From positions 1,570,895 through 1,634,894 of the forward strand of contig KL647307.1 in assembly GCA_000727475.1 (NCBI GenBank): 64,000 bases of DNA. Direction: 5' to 3'. Below the pieces are notes generated by a model that was given only the letters and a program-made list of their open reading frames with translations, did no database searches and was not told the DNA's origin. Source of the stretch: Sarcocystis neurona. Taxonomy: Eukaryota; Apicomplexa; Conoidasida; Eucoccidiorida; Sarcocystidae. Position numbers and translations under genes: made by a program. Position 1 is the first letter of the stretch, and each line of letters opens with the position of its first letter. Below, piece after piece: positions 12,493 to 24,896 of the stretch.

Positions 12493-12744
12493 CTACTGGT
12501 GTACTGTAGCGCTCAAACGGATGCAGAATGGCAGGTGCATCGCAGAAGCACTTGCAGACTCATGGACATTTCTATTTCGCCATGTAAATATGCAGATATT
12601 TATGTAAAAATGTAGTTCCATTACGCACGAAGAACACGGCAGCTCCGGCGGGCCATGTCTCCGCCTGAAACCTACACAGATATATCGCAAACAAGTGAAT
12701 ACTTTACTTCCGTCTACCTCCAACAACCCCTGCAGTGAACCCAT
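12493..12744 (-). CDS. Candidate small ORF or exon, unrecognised
   Basis: Minus-strand frame with an ATG at 12744 and 83 codons, partly hydrophobic (MELHFYINICIF). Internal AG acceptors (TGTGTAGGTTTCAG) suggest an exon fragment is as likely as an intact small gene. Nothing in the residues identifies a family. Low confidence. Confidence 0.2.
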   Translation of the reverse strand: MGSLQGLLEVDGSKVFTCLRYICVGFRRRHGPPELPCSSCVMELHFYINICIFTWRNRNVHESASASAMHLPFCIRLSATVHQ

Positions 12745-13798
12745 ATTTCTACGCGCGGACGGCAGACGCTACTGGAGAGATTCGTCGGAGACAGGTTTCC
12801 TTTTCCGCGGGCACAGGAAAACCCAACCTCACTGCGAACAGCACGAATAAACTCCAGACTTCGAGGTGTCACACTTCAACCTCACTCTCCTGTACTTCGC
12901 GTTGCACGGTTTTGTAGGAGAGCGACGTACAAGAGCGAAACAGAGGCCATAAATAGGGACGGTGCTAAACAAAAAAAATGCTAGGTCTCAGATCAGGTAC
13001 ATGTTGAACAGGCAGTTGAAGCTTGAGACAAGATAGACTTCAGGTTTTCGGGTGGCACACGCCTCCAATAGAAGAACACGCGTCTCACCCTGAAAATACC
13101 AGCAGGTCGCGTCGTAATGACCGCAGAACGGTAAGACATTGACTCCTCCACACTGCTGAAAACATGTGATCTACAAGAGCACTTTTACGTCGTCTAATGC
13201 AGACAGCTTTGGTTTCCGCAGGCGATTCGAGGCCCTGTCACACAACCATGAACGTACCGCGTAGAGACTCCTCCGCGTCACTTGATGACTGCCGGGTATC
13301 CTTCATGAATAATTGGTCCACCCCGATACTTACATGGTTTCGAAAATTGTGGCTCATCCCACGACACTACATTTCTACGCCAGAACCTGCTACATCCCCA
13401 CATGTGCAACTGTGTACAGACAGTTCGTCGTAAGTCACTGGGCAAACTCATGTCTGTAAGTGGAAAGGACGATTGTAGGCTGCTCTACACTACCTTTGGC
13501 GTGAAAAAGCGTAATTCAGAATCAGTGGTTATAACTTTGCAGATACGTGAAATGTATCACTGTTGTAATCAACCAAATCTTCTCAGGCACCCGTCTACTA
13601 AGCGTCGATCCATCCGTTGCGCTTCGCCCGCCTAACTGCATGAAGGAGCCCTCAAAACGTGTTGGACATTCTAGAAATGATCGACATGTATCTCTCGTGC
13701 TTCACAGGCGGGCTCCACCGACGCTACCTAAGCAATCAGTTAGGTAAGAAACTGATCTGAAAGCAGAGACACATCTAGAGATATACACAGACATAAAT

Positions 13799-14170
13799 GA
13801 GTACGGAGAGGCAAGTGTACTACACCGGAGCTGATAGCTGGAGACGGCCAGGCGTAAGTATTCATCCTGTGGACGGGCACACGGACAGGTGAGTACGGAG
13901 ATGCATATGTACTACACCGGCGCTTATAATTGGAAACAGTCAGGCATAAGTGTTCACCCTATGCAAGGTATGCGTCCCGTGTACAGAGGGCGTGCAAAAG
14001 GTATGAGGCTACGCAGGCTACGACATAAATCCACTTCTGCAGTAAGGAACATGGATTCAAGTACACACAAAGAAATTAGAGAGACGTAAAGGTAAACGAT
14101 TACATACAGGCATATACACTACGCTGATGCCTGAGCGCCCAGCCACGTGCGGCTGTAAGCATAAACCCTC
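13799..14170. repeat. Two- to three-copy diverged tandem repeat, period 92 bp
   Basis: GAGTACGGAGAGGCAAGTGT at 13799 and GAGTACGGAGATGCATATGT at 13891 start blocks that both continue through TACTACACCGG, a GGCRTAAGT core and a CACCCT/CATCCT end. A weaker third copy begins near 14,094 (CATACACTACGCTGATGCC). Confidence 0.7.
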
Positions 14171-15399
14171 TGCAAAGCGTACACTCAGTCTAACTGATGT
14201 GTGTAAGAGGTGTGGGACATTTTTTCGGAGGTTGGGTGGCGATCACCCAGGCGAGAGCCGCCTTGCGGCAGCCGTAAGCCATTCGACATCCGTATGTACG
14301 GTCCACCGGGAACGCGGAATAACACCGTTTCCACTAACCTGCGCGTACGAGTCAGTACACATAAATGTAATGAATGCATCTGACGGCGGCAAAATGGTGC
14401 GTTTATAAACAGAATGTGGGTGACACCCATTGCGCGGATCAAGCAGGTTCGTGCATTGTTGTGGTTGTGCAGCGTGTGGATGTTGCCGGAGTCTCTTCCT
14501 TTTGCACAGTCGGTGTGCATTCTTTACGTGCCTGTCACGTAAAAATGATAAAAACAGACGGAGTGGCGTGCTGGTGCGACTTTAAAAGAAGCCTAGCAGC
14601 ACGCATGGGAGTCCGAGCATGAAGAGAAGAGATAGTATAACGCAGACAACCTACGTCAGAAAGCAGTCTACACTGACAAAATAGAGAAGTTAGCCAGCGT
14701 ACTCGTGGTGTCCCCACTGCGCAGACTTGCGCTCACGCCGCAGCGGGCCGCGTCGAAGTTTACTGACATTTGCTAGCAGGCGCACAGCTGCATCTGATGT
14801 CAAAAAAAACGACGTATTCGTCAACGTATGCCCCCAAACAAACAACTACCGAACATCGCTCTGGCTTTGTTGTCAAGGTCTGCGTGTAATAGCCAGCTGC
14901 ATTACCCCTATCGTAGTCGTCGTTTATGAGCAACTCCCCAGTGTAAACACATAGTTGTGCACTACTGCATGACATGTCGACTTTGTGCCCGGACTTTGTG
15001 TCTCTCTACAAGGCTGCACCCACTAGTGTCAATGAACGGAACGTTTACAACCCCATGCGATAAGCGTTGTTCTTCGGGCCAAGTGGATCAAAGACAGCGG
15101 ATCTGAGGTCTAGCTCAGCTACTGTCTTATAGCGTATGGAATTTCGCGGAAGAGTGATCCTTCCGTAGCGTCAGTGAGCCTCGCACTGCACAAAAGGTGC
15201 AGGGTTGACTCCACTACCCTACACTTCATACGCCTAAGAACGTGCAAGATTATCTGGTGAACGGGCAGCTGGACGTGACGCGTCCAATCGATACGTCGCA
15301 CGTACGCTCTGGCATGCAGAAGTCGTTGTACTCCTAAGTCTTATTGCGTCTTTATAGGTGCTTTAACGGAGCCCGTAACCGCCTATCAAAACAGCTCTA

Positions 15400-15560
15400 A
15401 GAAATTATACGGATCCCCCCCCTCCCCCCACCCCCACCTTCAGAGTACTGAGTATAATATTATTAAATCACGCCGCCCAAACTATACGGATCCGGCCCCA
15501 CCTTCAAAGTGCTGTCTTATTCACTATTACGTCACGTCATCCACTTCTAACTGTACGTGT
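15400..15560. repeat. Two-copy duplication with an expanded poly-C tract
   Basis: TATACGGATCC is followed by a C-rich tract and CCACCTTCARAGTRCTG in both copies (15406 and 15483, period 77 bp). In the first copy the C-rich tract is expanded to more than 20 nt. Both copies end in a related TATTAWATCACG block. Confidence 0.75.
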
Positions 15561-15910
15561 CTTTGGCTGCGCAGCGGTCAGTGTTCGCCTTGGCGTAAAA
15601 ACGTCAGAGTGTTAGAGAACTTGCGATCATTCTCGTTTCTGAGAGGACCTTGGAGTGCTCCAGGTAGAACGCTGCCCACAGACACTTGGAATTGGCGGCT
15701 TCTGTCATTATAGAAACTCATTCAAGCCCTTTCGCAGTTTGTCGTTTTCCCCAGAGTCCGTCTTCGACGCGCCAGAACACCCCAGGCAGTACAGCTGTAC
15801 CGCGGTCAGACAAAGCTCCCGAATTGCAGAAACCCCGAACACGGCGGAAAGAGCCATTTCTCCTGTAGCGGGTGTGCAGGTTTATATCTTGGTGTGCGCG
15901 AGTTTGATAC

Positions 15911-15989
15911 CAGACGCTGCGATTTGTGAAGCAGTTGACGGTTCAGCTTTTCTAGATGAAGACGCACTCTGGAATGTGGATGGCGTGTG
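15911..15989 (-). CDS. Candidate internal exon (Ser/Ala-rich), unrecognised
   Basis: On the minus strand a good acceptor (CAACTCTTTTTACAG) precedes 15989 and a donor (CTG|GTATCA) follows 15911. The exon reads HTPSTFQSASSSRKAEPSTA and onward, a plausible disordered segment. Partner exons are not resolved. A competing plus-strand frame (15,655-16,029) covers the same bases, so the strand is inferred from the splice signals only. Confidence 0.35.
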
Positions 15990-17268
15990 CTGTAAAAAGA
16001 GTTGCCCTTCCTCTACACAACAGCACTCATAGTTAGCACTGTTGTGGATTCTACAGGAATGTACATGCACTCATTTATTCACGTAAGTAACGGTTGCTGC
16101 GCGACTATGTGCATACTGTACTAGAGGTTGTCCAGAGCGTGTTCCCGGACGCGTGGGCGTCTTCGACGCACACACCGCGAAAAGCCTCCCCGTAGTGCCG
16201 CGCGATCGTTTTTGAAGAGTACTTTCAAATGTGCAACTTCCTAAATTTGCATCGAAAAAATGTTCACTAAAAGGAGGTTAAACTCTGATGCTCTGGGCGC
16301 TTGGACTGTAGTGGAGGGTCGGGAAAATCGGCGAATAAACTGCATGCTAGATAATCTCGCGCTCTGCCCCCGTTCCGTCGTCGCTTCAAGGTTTTTTGAT
16401 GGTGAGCCAATACGTTAAGGCCTGCCAACATTAGGCAATCTCAACAGAAGTGTGGCTAACTATTTGGATCTCTGAAGAGAGAGCGTCAGTATCGGAGGTC
16501 ATATGGCGGGGATGAGGTGCCGACGAGCACCAATGCGGAGGAAAAGGTGGCGCCGGCAACCTTTTCCTTGCGGCCGCTTCACTGAAATGATCACCTTCGT
16601 GTCATCATTAAAATATTTCATTTAAGGCTCCACGTGTCTGGCATCCATCCAACGACGACAGGCCACTTCCCGTCAGAAAGTGCAATGCTTTTCATGTGTG
16701 CTTCGCTGAGCTCGTGTTTTGCGGTGCTGTCCAAGTGGTCACACCTTCGCCCGCGTACGGTGTTTCGCTCCGTATACTCAGTGTGTTCATTCATAAAGAT
16801 ATATATATACATACATATATATGTGTGTACATATATATGTGCGCATACGTGAGGAGGCACCACGTCCGCGCCGTCAACCGCATATCGTTCACCCGCTGTT
16901 TTATAACGTACGTGAGTTTGTGCGTTCACACCGCTAAGCGGTAACTGCGGCTATTCAGCTACAAAAGAGAGAGAATCCATTACTTGAAACTCTTCTCGAT
17001 TTTAAAGACAGATGAGGGGATGACTGTGTGTGCTATACACACGGCGGCCGGATCATCTGCAGCATTAGGGAACGAGAGCGGCTCTGCACATTATTGCAGT
17101 AACCGTTCGAAGTGCAGTGCACATGCGACAGATATCATTTGAACTTGCACTTCTGACATTTCAGTGGCACGCTACTTCTTTCCAGCGTGACTGGTGCTCA
17201 TAGGGACAAGGGACAGATGTGCGTAGAGGCAAAAGCGAGTGCCGTGTAGATCCTGAAGGCAATGCTTC
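15990..17268. other. No gene call; one short microsatellite
   Basis: A TATACATA/TGTG microsatellite lies at about 16,795-16,845. The rest is unique sequence without an exon that could be supported. Confidence 0.4.
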
Positions 17269-19597
17269 ATGCCGTACACACATCATTCTCGGTTTCCGCT
17301 CAGAGCACTCAGCAGGATGCTAGGCCGTGGCTCTCTAAGCCGACTACATTTCTGTGAGTATTCCTTGTCTAGACAGCAGGCTGCGGACCATGCGCTGAGG
17401 ACTGCACTGCGGTGGCTTCTCTCTGGAGTAATACTTCTAGCTACGTTTCTTGGTGCGAAAAGTCAAGCCAGAGTCAAGGCTTCCGCCCCCGACTTCACCG
17501 GCCCTATACGCACGCACTGGAAAGATTTCGTTATCGAGAATGCCATAAAAGACATAGAGGAACTCGACGTAGGAGACGTGAACGACGACGTTAACGAACT
17601 TCCACCTGGTAAGGGGGCCGAATGCGTCCGTAAAGGTCATTGAACGATTTGTATCTTATTCTGCATCGACGTACCTTTTACTTACTGAAGTAGCACAAAG
17701 ATCTGCACGAGTGAGCAGTACGTATCGCAGTAGGAAGTATGTATTGACGGCGCGGAAGGTGTTTTAGCCGAAGCGCGTCGTAAATCACTACGCAGCGTTT
17801 TGATAATGCACACTTCTAAGGCGCGGCAGAAATGGCTGTCTTTCAACCGAAATGGTTGATGTACATCGTTACGTAGGAAGCGTGAAGAAACGTGTAAAGG
17901 AATCACGCGTGCGCACGTCATACTCATGAAAAGCGCGTTGTGGCTGCGATGTGTACAGCGGATCGTCACAGAGGTCGTCAACTGTGTGAATGTGTGTAAC
18001 TTGAACTTTCACGCAGTAGCGTCCTTGACATCTCTCTTGCAGCGCTCTCACTCACGTGTGCCTACTTACATGTGAAAGCTCATGCGAGAAGTGGAATGCC
18101 CTCATCTGTACATGTGCCCAGCAGGAGCGTCAGTCGGGACAGGAGTAGCGAAGCAGTTGCCAGATATTCGGCTGTACTGCCGAGGTACTAAAAGTCTCTT
18201 TTGTGGCGGGCACCACTAAAGATGGATACTCTGCACTTGCATAGAAGTGACTAGGAATCAGACTACGACGCAGGGGATTTCTGCGCAAGTTTTACATAGA
18301 TCTGCACATATGGAAGTCTTTCCATTCCTGCTGCTCTGCTCTGAACTGAAAGGCTACCCGACTACCTGGGAGAGTGATACATGTAAATGGCGCCGATTCC
18401 ACGGCTTTCTTAAAATGTAACGACACACGGCGGCACCTCTTTTGTACCAGGAGCTTCTCATGCTCGACACGAACTCAGCGATACTAAAGGCGTAGGATCA
18501 AGACTGCGTGACAAGAAACATTGAAGAGCACTGCCAGAGCGTGTGAACGCAAGTGGTCGGCACACACACGCGAAACGTTCATCTATTCATAAACGTCGAA
18601 TACACCCGGGTATTCGTGTTTTTTGCGCTTCAGTTGTACTCTGCCGTTTGTTGGTTTCATTTTTACAGATGTAGAAGTATCCGCGTTGAAAACTTGAAAG
18701 TCGACATGACACATCGTTCCACAGTACTATACGTTGTGAATGTGTGTTCGCGTGTCAGACTTCCCGGAGACGGTGGAACGTGAAAAGCCCCTTGAAATTA
18801 ATATGCAGGATGAGGATGATTGGGGCCAGTCTCCTAACATTCATTTCGGCCATCGACTTCTGATTGTCAATCTCCGCGTCGACGGCGAATATGTACGCGG
18901 TTTCTATTTCACCGGAAGGTCAAGTGAACGGCTCTTAATAGGATAAACTCTTGCGTGAAGCAGAGTGCTTATTTAAGCATGTAGCGCAGAGCGGACGCAT
19001 CTGCAGTGGACATACATGAACAGAGATCAGCGAGAATACAACAACCGTAGCATATGACAACATGCGCGGATGATCGAAAAATTGATACAGCAGACTGCAC
19101 AGGCCGCGCTGGTGACGGTCGTGTAGCGTCTTTTCCGGTAGGATGCCACGGAGATACGTTCCACTATGCCATGCGGGACGATTCTGCTAGTTTTCCACGG
19201 GGAAGACGTTCCGGATAAACGTAAACTTTCAGACTCTCGCGGCTTGCATAGCTATCGTAACACCGTCTCTGTTACGCTCGTGCACCCGTGCACGCGCAAT
19301 TTTCAACGGGAGGTTAACAGGTTCCTAATGAAAAAGAAACCGTGCTTCTACTCGTGATGCCCTCGTGTGTATCATCACAGGAACCATACGCAGACCCGGA
19401 ATTTACAGGGGCCGTGCTGCGCAAGTGGGCTGCAATGCTGAAGAACGCGGACGTTGACGCAAGAATTTACTCCGTAGAGTCCGCTAGGGCAGTTATAAAT
19501 CTAAGGCACGTCTCCCACATTGGAATCGTCCGACGCTTTCTTGTACAGCAACCCGATGTCGACTACTGGGAAATCGACGGGCAAAAATACTTTCCAC
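17269..19597 (+). CDS. Secreted or membrane-anchored protein, unrecognised (3 exons visible)
   Basis: Exon 1 (ATG 17269, or ATG 17317) runs to 17608 and contains one hydrophobic segment WLLSGVILLATFLGA, which fits a signal peptide or signal anchor preceded by a basic N-terminus. The donor is CTG|GTAAGG in phase 1. Exon 2 starts at 18759 after CGTGTCAG in matching phase and reads FPETVEREKPLEINMQDEDD and onward. Its end is uncertain: 18892 (GTACGC, phase 0) joins exon 3, whereas 18918 (GTCAAG) does not. Exon 3 is 19381-19597 (CATCACAG acceptor, CAC|GTATGT donor), so at least one further exon is missing. Two segments share a D/E-F-T-G-x4-W pattern (exon 1 APDFTGPIRTHWKDF; exon 3 DPEFTGAVLRKWAAM), suggesting internal duplication. 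No family was recognised. Confidence 0.5.
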
Positions 19598-22258
19598 GTA
19601 TGTGCTTTCCGCGCAGGAACCTGCAGTTCATGGTGTTCTGATGAATCAGGCCAGTCCTGGCAAAATTAGACCACATGCCTTGGTGGAGTGGTAGAGGTTC
19701 TACTGAATCGACGTCATTTCGTAATCAGACGAGTCATTCGCTGCTGTCAGCCGCAGTCGAATTCATTCACATGGTGTGCGATGTAGATGAAGGTGGAGAC
19801 TCACTGACGGGTGCACGGAAAAGGCATACAGAACAGATTCTAACGTGGTGCTGCAGAGGTATAGGTGTTTTGAAGTGGACCAGAGTGTCCGCGTGTGCAA
19901 ATGATGTAGACTTCTGTAGAGTTCTTGCTTTGTAAAGGTGTGCTGCATTATTATTGTTGTGATAAAGGTTGTGCATTCTCAGCTCCCGCTCGTCATACGT
20001 CCTTCGTCTGAAGCTGTGCTGCCTCACATTCAGCGGGTCGCACGAAGCCATACTCAACTGATGCTGAGCGGGCGCGGAAAATTAAAGCTATGCACGAAGG
20101 AGACCCTTTTTTTCAAAAGCAGCCGCAAGACCGAAAAGAAGGAGAACTTTAATCCCGACTTTTCCATTGGGTGCAAGTCAAACTGGCTCGTACTCTGCTG
20201 CTGTTTTGTTGAGGAAGAAGCACACAAGCTCTGTGACAGTCTTCAACGTGTCGTCCTTCCCTAGCATGTTCTCAAAAGCCCGCTAGAGTGTAGCGAAGTC
20301 TTCTACAAAGGTATTTGCAGAAGACAAGTAGATACGTCAATACGGCCAACGGCAGATTTGGTCACTTGGCCGTTTGTGTCACGACTGATTGCTTCGCACA
20401 TAGTGTGTGCAAGAAATAACCCTCCCAAGTACTTTACTGAGAGAAAGCATTCTGACAGGAAATTTTTATTTGTGTCACCCAGTTGTTGTCCGAACGTTTA
20501 TAAATACCAGCGAGAGCACAGAGATGAGCAGTGGAAAGGCATCATCAGTGTATTCCAGAACCCTACCTTCTTGTGGTCCTTACTGTTGCCAAATACGATG
20601 TCTCTCCGTGGGAATTCATATACATACGTAGGCACATGCGTCTGGGTGCGTGCCCACGTTGACTTGGAGTTGTGCCCACATACAGCTATCTAGTCGCTTC
20701 CATGTCTTGCCGCGTCGCTGGGTGGAAGACCTATTTATATTGGGGAAATAAGTTGTTTTAACTCAAGGCGGAAAAATGCGTTTGTCGCTACAAATGGTTC
20801 GCCCAGTGTGCTTAATGCGGTTTCCGGAGTGCGGTTTCGCACACTGACGGGGAGCCATCATTGGTATGCAGGGACAAAACGCTTGTGGTGAGCAGTGCAG
20901 CATCCGCAAGGGAATCCCGGAGGATAAGAAGTTTTAGAGCTTAAACATGATACACGGTCACAAATAAGGTGGCCCTCCTTTGCGGGCTCCTGTGGCCGGG
21001 TTGCTCGACGTACGAGTGTAACTTTCTAGTATGCGGCTCACGCCTAGGTTGTCCCCACATTGTCCGACAAAGCTTCCTTCGTGTTAAGTACACGTTCTTT
21101 CAAGAGAGCCTGGCGTGACCTAGCCTTATCGGACGACCACCATAGCATGCAGGACGCTATTCAAGAAACTCGACGGAGACCCCCAGAGGAGGCATCAAAA
21201 CACGTTTTAGAAGTGTCGCCGTTGGCAGCCGGGACGCGACCTACACTTCCACGCTACAAGAATTTGATTTGTACAAACGCGTGACAATAAACAGCCGAAG
21301 TCAGTAAGGAGTGGACGATATCCCCATTACGCGTGCAGCTAGTGGTCTAGTTAAGGAAACCACCATGGTGTGACGTCATACGAATCCGAGACTGCCCACG
21401 TTGAACGAAGATGAAATTCACTTGTACCTTGACGTAGCTGATTGCTAGAAAGCACTACCAGATACCTGCCAAACATCTGACCAGAAGATATACTCATTCG
21501 CCACATACATACTCGTAACAGATACCTGCCAAGCACCTGACCAGAACAGATCTTCATTTGCCACATGTGTACTCGGAACCGTGTGCGGCACAAGCTGCCC
21601 TTGTTAAGAAAAAGGATCTCGGAGCTGGTACAAATTAAGTACATGTCACCACGTAAAAGCCAGAAGCGGACGCCTCCACAGGGATGTATCGCCGCCGGGC
21701 ATTACAAAGCAATAGAAACATCGCCTCTTTTACAACCAACACTCCGATGAGGTCGGTTACTTCTTGACTGAGCGGCCATTCAACTTCACTTCGGGAGGCT
21801 TTTCAGGTTCGTTGTGTTTTTTCTGATGCGGGCGCAAGGTGTGTTCGTTCTTCGTCACCACATCGCGATGCGATCGACTGTCCCTGTATCGAAAATAGTT
21901 TACAACGAGGTAGGCGGAGGGATACGACCGTCCACGTTAACCACCACTGACCAGTCCCCGAAATCTCTGTTCTCCGCCCCTTTTTCCTCTGCCTCCTTGA
22001 TCTCCCGTTCAGCCCTCTCGAGGGGAAGACATACTCGCTAGTGTGTCTCGTCAAGAGGAAGCGTATCATAGAGGACACCGACTTACGGGCGACACAGGGT
22101 GAAATTCGGATTCCACCCCTTCTTGAGGTGACTCAGTGCTAACAGTAAGGACTGGCGATATTTGCGCAGCTCTGCGTAGTGAAACAGAAGAGTAGTGCGG
22201 CAGTACGTCCTGGCTGGCGGTGTTCTTTCTGTGCCTCTTGAAAAGATGAGGCAGCCGC
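19598..22258. other. Probable 3' exons of the 17,269 gene, or intergenic; not resolved
   Basis: Coding-like pieces on the plus strand at about 20,211-20,264 (EEEAHKLCDSLQRVVLP then stop) and 21,060-21,284 (FKRAWRDLALSDDHHSMQDA and onward) could be downstream exons. No phase-consistent join could be established. A 60-bp tandem duplication lies at 21,459-21,579. Confidence 0.3.
21459..21579. repeat. Two-copy tandem repeat, period 60 bp
   Basis: CAGATACCTGCCAARCAYCT occurs at 21459 and 21519, followed by GACCAGAA, a CTTCATTTG/CTCATTCG block and CCACAT. On the minus strand the unit is in frame and translates as a 20-residue tandem repeat with GRYL and SGQ in both copies. Confidence 0.8.
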
Positions 22259-22441
22259 ATGCGGGGGCTAGCTGAGAAGTTCAAGGTGGACCTCAGCTTT
22301 GCCCCACCTGAATGCTGGTTTAACAAAGACAGGATCACACACCCATCAAACCTGTGTTACCTGTATGATAAGGTGCAGCGTCTCGGCATTGACTGCAAAC
22401 ACAGGCCAGGAAAACGACTGAAATCGCACACGCGGCGGTGA
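22259..22441 (+). CDS. Candidate small ORF or exon, unrecognised
   Basis: Plus-strand frame with ATG at 22259 and 60 codons of balanced composition (for example PPECWFNKDRITHPSNLCYL). It could be an exon: AG at 22254 gives an alternative start, and GATAAG|GTGCAG is a possible donor. No family was recognised. Confidence 0.3.
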   Translation: MRGLAEKFKVDLSFAPPECWFNKDRITHPSNLCYLYDKVQRLGIDCKHRPGKRLKSHTRR

Positions 22442-22812
22442 AATCCAATTGCTTCATCGCCGTTCCGTAGAATAATGTACGTAAGATGCAGACTCCTCAA
22501 CTGTCAAGTGACGGAACTTTAACTACTTTGAACCCCCTGAATAGACAAAAGCGAATGACGAAGTAGTAGTACTCATTCCTGGTCCACCTCCGTAGGTTCA
22601 TGTTCACGACTTGGTAAGAAGGACCAGATTTATATAGGTGTACATACACTCAACATCGAATTTACCTGCAGAGGAGCGCAAAAATGATGACGAGAGAGCA
22701 AAAGTGATCGTTCTCGAGACGCAAGCGTAAAATCATGATGATTTGCTAGCGGTGTACGACCAATAAAGGGGGCAAGATATAGAACTTTTTGACGACGAAC
22801 TGAGGCTCAAGC

Positions 22813-23211
22813 TCATGACAACGTAGGCATACGCTGCACATTTCGCGACAGCGTGAAAGTGCCAACGAAGGGGAAGAGCCCATCGGCCGTGCTTGTAGTC
22901 GTGTCTGCGCTTATGATCCACGCAGCTTCCGGCAGTCGCATCTTAAAAAAGGTTAACTTCAACAGTAGGCTTCTTCCCACTATTTGAAGTCGCAAGCATG
23001 TTTGCACTTTCCAACACTTATATGTCACGCACTGCAGCTTCGCTGCGGGGCACCAAAGCTTCCGTTCCTTCGCACTCCTGAGAAGGCAGGTGGGGCACTT
23101 AATCCTTTCAAGGCCACATCCGTTGCACACTAAGTGTTTTTCGGGTGACGACGAGTATCTGTCCACGAAGGCGAAGCTTTCGGCTACCTCAGTACCATCA
23201 GAGTTCCTCAC
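22813..23211 (-). CDS. Candidate cysteine-rich exon, unrecognised
   Basis: Minus-strand frame containing closely spaced cysteines (LVCNGCGLERIKCPTC, then W-C-P and K-L-Q-C), the spacing expected of a small zinc-binding module. That function is inference only. Start and end are those of the open frame; true exon borders are unknown and stretches of the frame may be intronic. Confidence 0.3.
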   Translation of the reverse strand: MRNSDGTEVAESFAFVDRYSSSPEKHLVCNGCGLERIKCPTCLLRSAKERKLWCPAAKLQCVTYKCWKVQTCLRLQIVGRSLLLKLTFFKMRLPEAAWIISADTTTSTADGLFPFVGTFTLSRNVQRMPTLS

Positions 23212-24489
23212 TTCCTATCAAAAATGACACCAGTAGCGCTAGGTAGCACTGTACAAGGGCACAACGTGAGTTTACGACTGGAACATCAACGCGCCGGCAC
23301 TATATCAACATACCCAGGTCCAGGCGGACATCCCCTGTTTCATTTCCAAGCAGACGAATGTGAGTCTAGGCTCCGCTCCCCGTCAACGAAATTCTCCCTA
23401 GTCGTGACAAAGCGTGGAAGACAAATTGAAATCCGAATGTCTGTGGCAAAGGTGATCCGGTCGAACGACCACACACGTGGTCCTCCACATCCGTGTAGCC
23501 ACGCTCGCCTGTAAAACTCTACGGCCCTCAGCTGAGAAACTGTAGAGCTCGTCTACTAGACTGTTAAACGAAGATGCGCTTATTCCTCTGTTTGCACCTG
23601 GTAGATTCTTCGCCGACGTTGAGATACTTGTTCGCCAGTACAATGTGGCCTTCAGGAGGACGCACGACAAAGTGCACACATTTTAGCACTAAAAAAAGGC
23701 GCGTTTTTTCGAAGCGGCGTGTCTTCACCGAATCGTGCAGTCGCCGCAGGCACCGAGTTCTGGGTTGTATGTAGGTGGAAATATATATAGTAAGAAACAC
23801 AGATGCGTATACCGCATACAAGCGTACTATATATATATATATCCCTTCGTTTTCAGAGTGGTCACGCCCTGAGAGTGAGTAGTACACCCTTCATACACAC
23901 AAATGTATACGTACATGTGTATGTCTGCGCGGACGTGCCCTAGGTCTCTTTTTGGCTACACAAGCATATATATACACATATATGGTTATCTGTTCAGTTT
24001 GCCTTGCGTCGCGCGCTTAGGCAAATGGGCCTCCTCAATGGCGTCGCCACGACCTGTGCGTTCGCACACATCTGCATTAACATTACTTGAGAATACGTTC
24101 AGCGTACACTGGCGTTCTGACGCCGCACACAGTCATCCACGCGTTCTACAGCGAGGAATTCTCATCCACACAGGCATCCAAGCTCGTCGCACAAGGCCGA
24201 GCGGTCTCCGAAATGCACAACCGTCCGTGCCGCTGCATGCCAGGACTTCACTGTTGCACGCCGACACAGCTGACTGTTAGCACGATACTCAGCGCGGCAG
24301 AAGAAAAATGTAAATTTGGAGTATTCCGCAGCAGTTTTGCAGCTCATAGCTCCACGCCGCGCTGGGTGCCAAATAGCCACGGAAGCTGCAGAGGGATTTC
24401 ATAGACTTCCTGTGGCCGTTTGCATCCAAATTTCCTTGTATGTTCCTCCCCGTGCCAAGGGACGTACAGCCGAGTGCTACTACGTAAGT

Positions 24490-24622
24490 ATGCTAAGAAA
24501 ACACTTGCTGTCCGCCACACCTCACAAAAACTGTATCCTCGACTCAAACGAGCAGATGTTACGACAGCATCTGCTGTCCGGAACATCTCACAAATACCGT
24601 ATGCTGGACTCAAAAAGTAGTT
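24490..24622. repeat. Two-copy tandem repeat, period 66 bp
   Basis: ATGCTAAGAAAACACTTGCT at 24490 and ATGTTACGACAGCATCTGCT at 24556. In the plus frame the period is 22 residues (MLRKHLLSATPHK and MLRQHLLSGTSHK). Because the period is a multiple of three, a coding role is possible but not shown. Confidence 0.75.
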
Positions 24623-24896
24623 ATTGCAGACAAACTTGAGACACGTTCTGCAGGGCAACCGCAAGCCTTGGGGGAGGTTTGACTTTGCTGAAGGAGTTGT
24701 TTCTGCGGTGTGTCTCACCGTCCCACCACGGCAAAGTGTTACACCGATTTCTACCAAGTGAACCGGCTACAAAGGGTGGGACACCTATCGAAGAACTGTG
24801 GCTGTTTTAATAGACAACTATGCTTTGAAGACTGTTTCGTCTGCAAAGTGAGAAGACCAGAAAGGAAACAGTCTTCCACAACTGCGACGTACATGC

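Larger units (their letters stand above)
12745..15910. other. No gene call; contains diverged tandem duplications
   Basis: Unique-looking sequence with few CAG runs and no long open frame. It contains the duplications at 13,799-14,170 and 15,400-15,560. Short ORFs (for example 13,197-13,433 plus and 14,127-14,408 plus) have no recognisable content. Confidence 0.4.
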
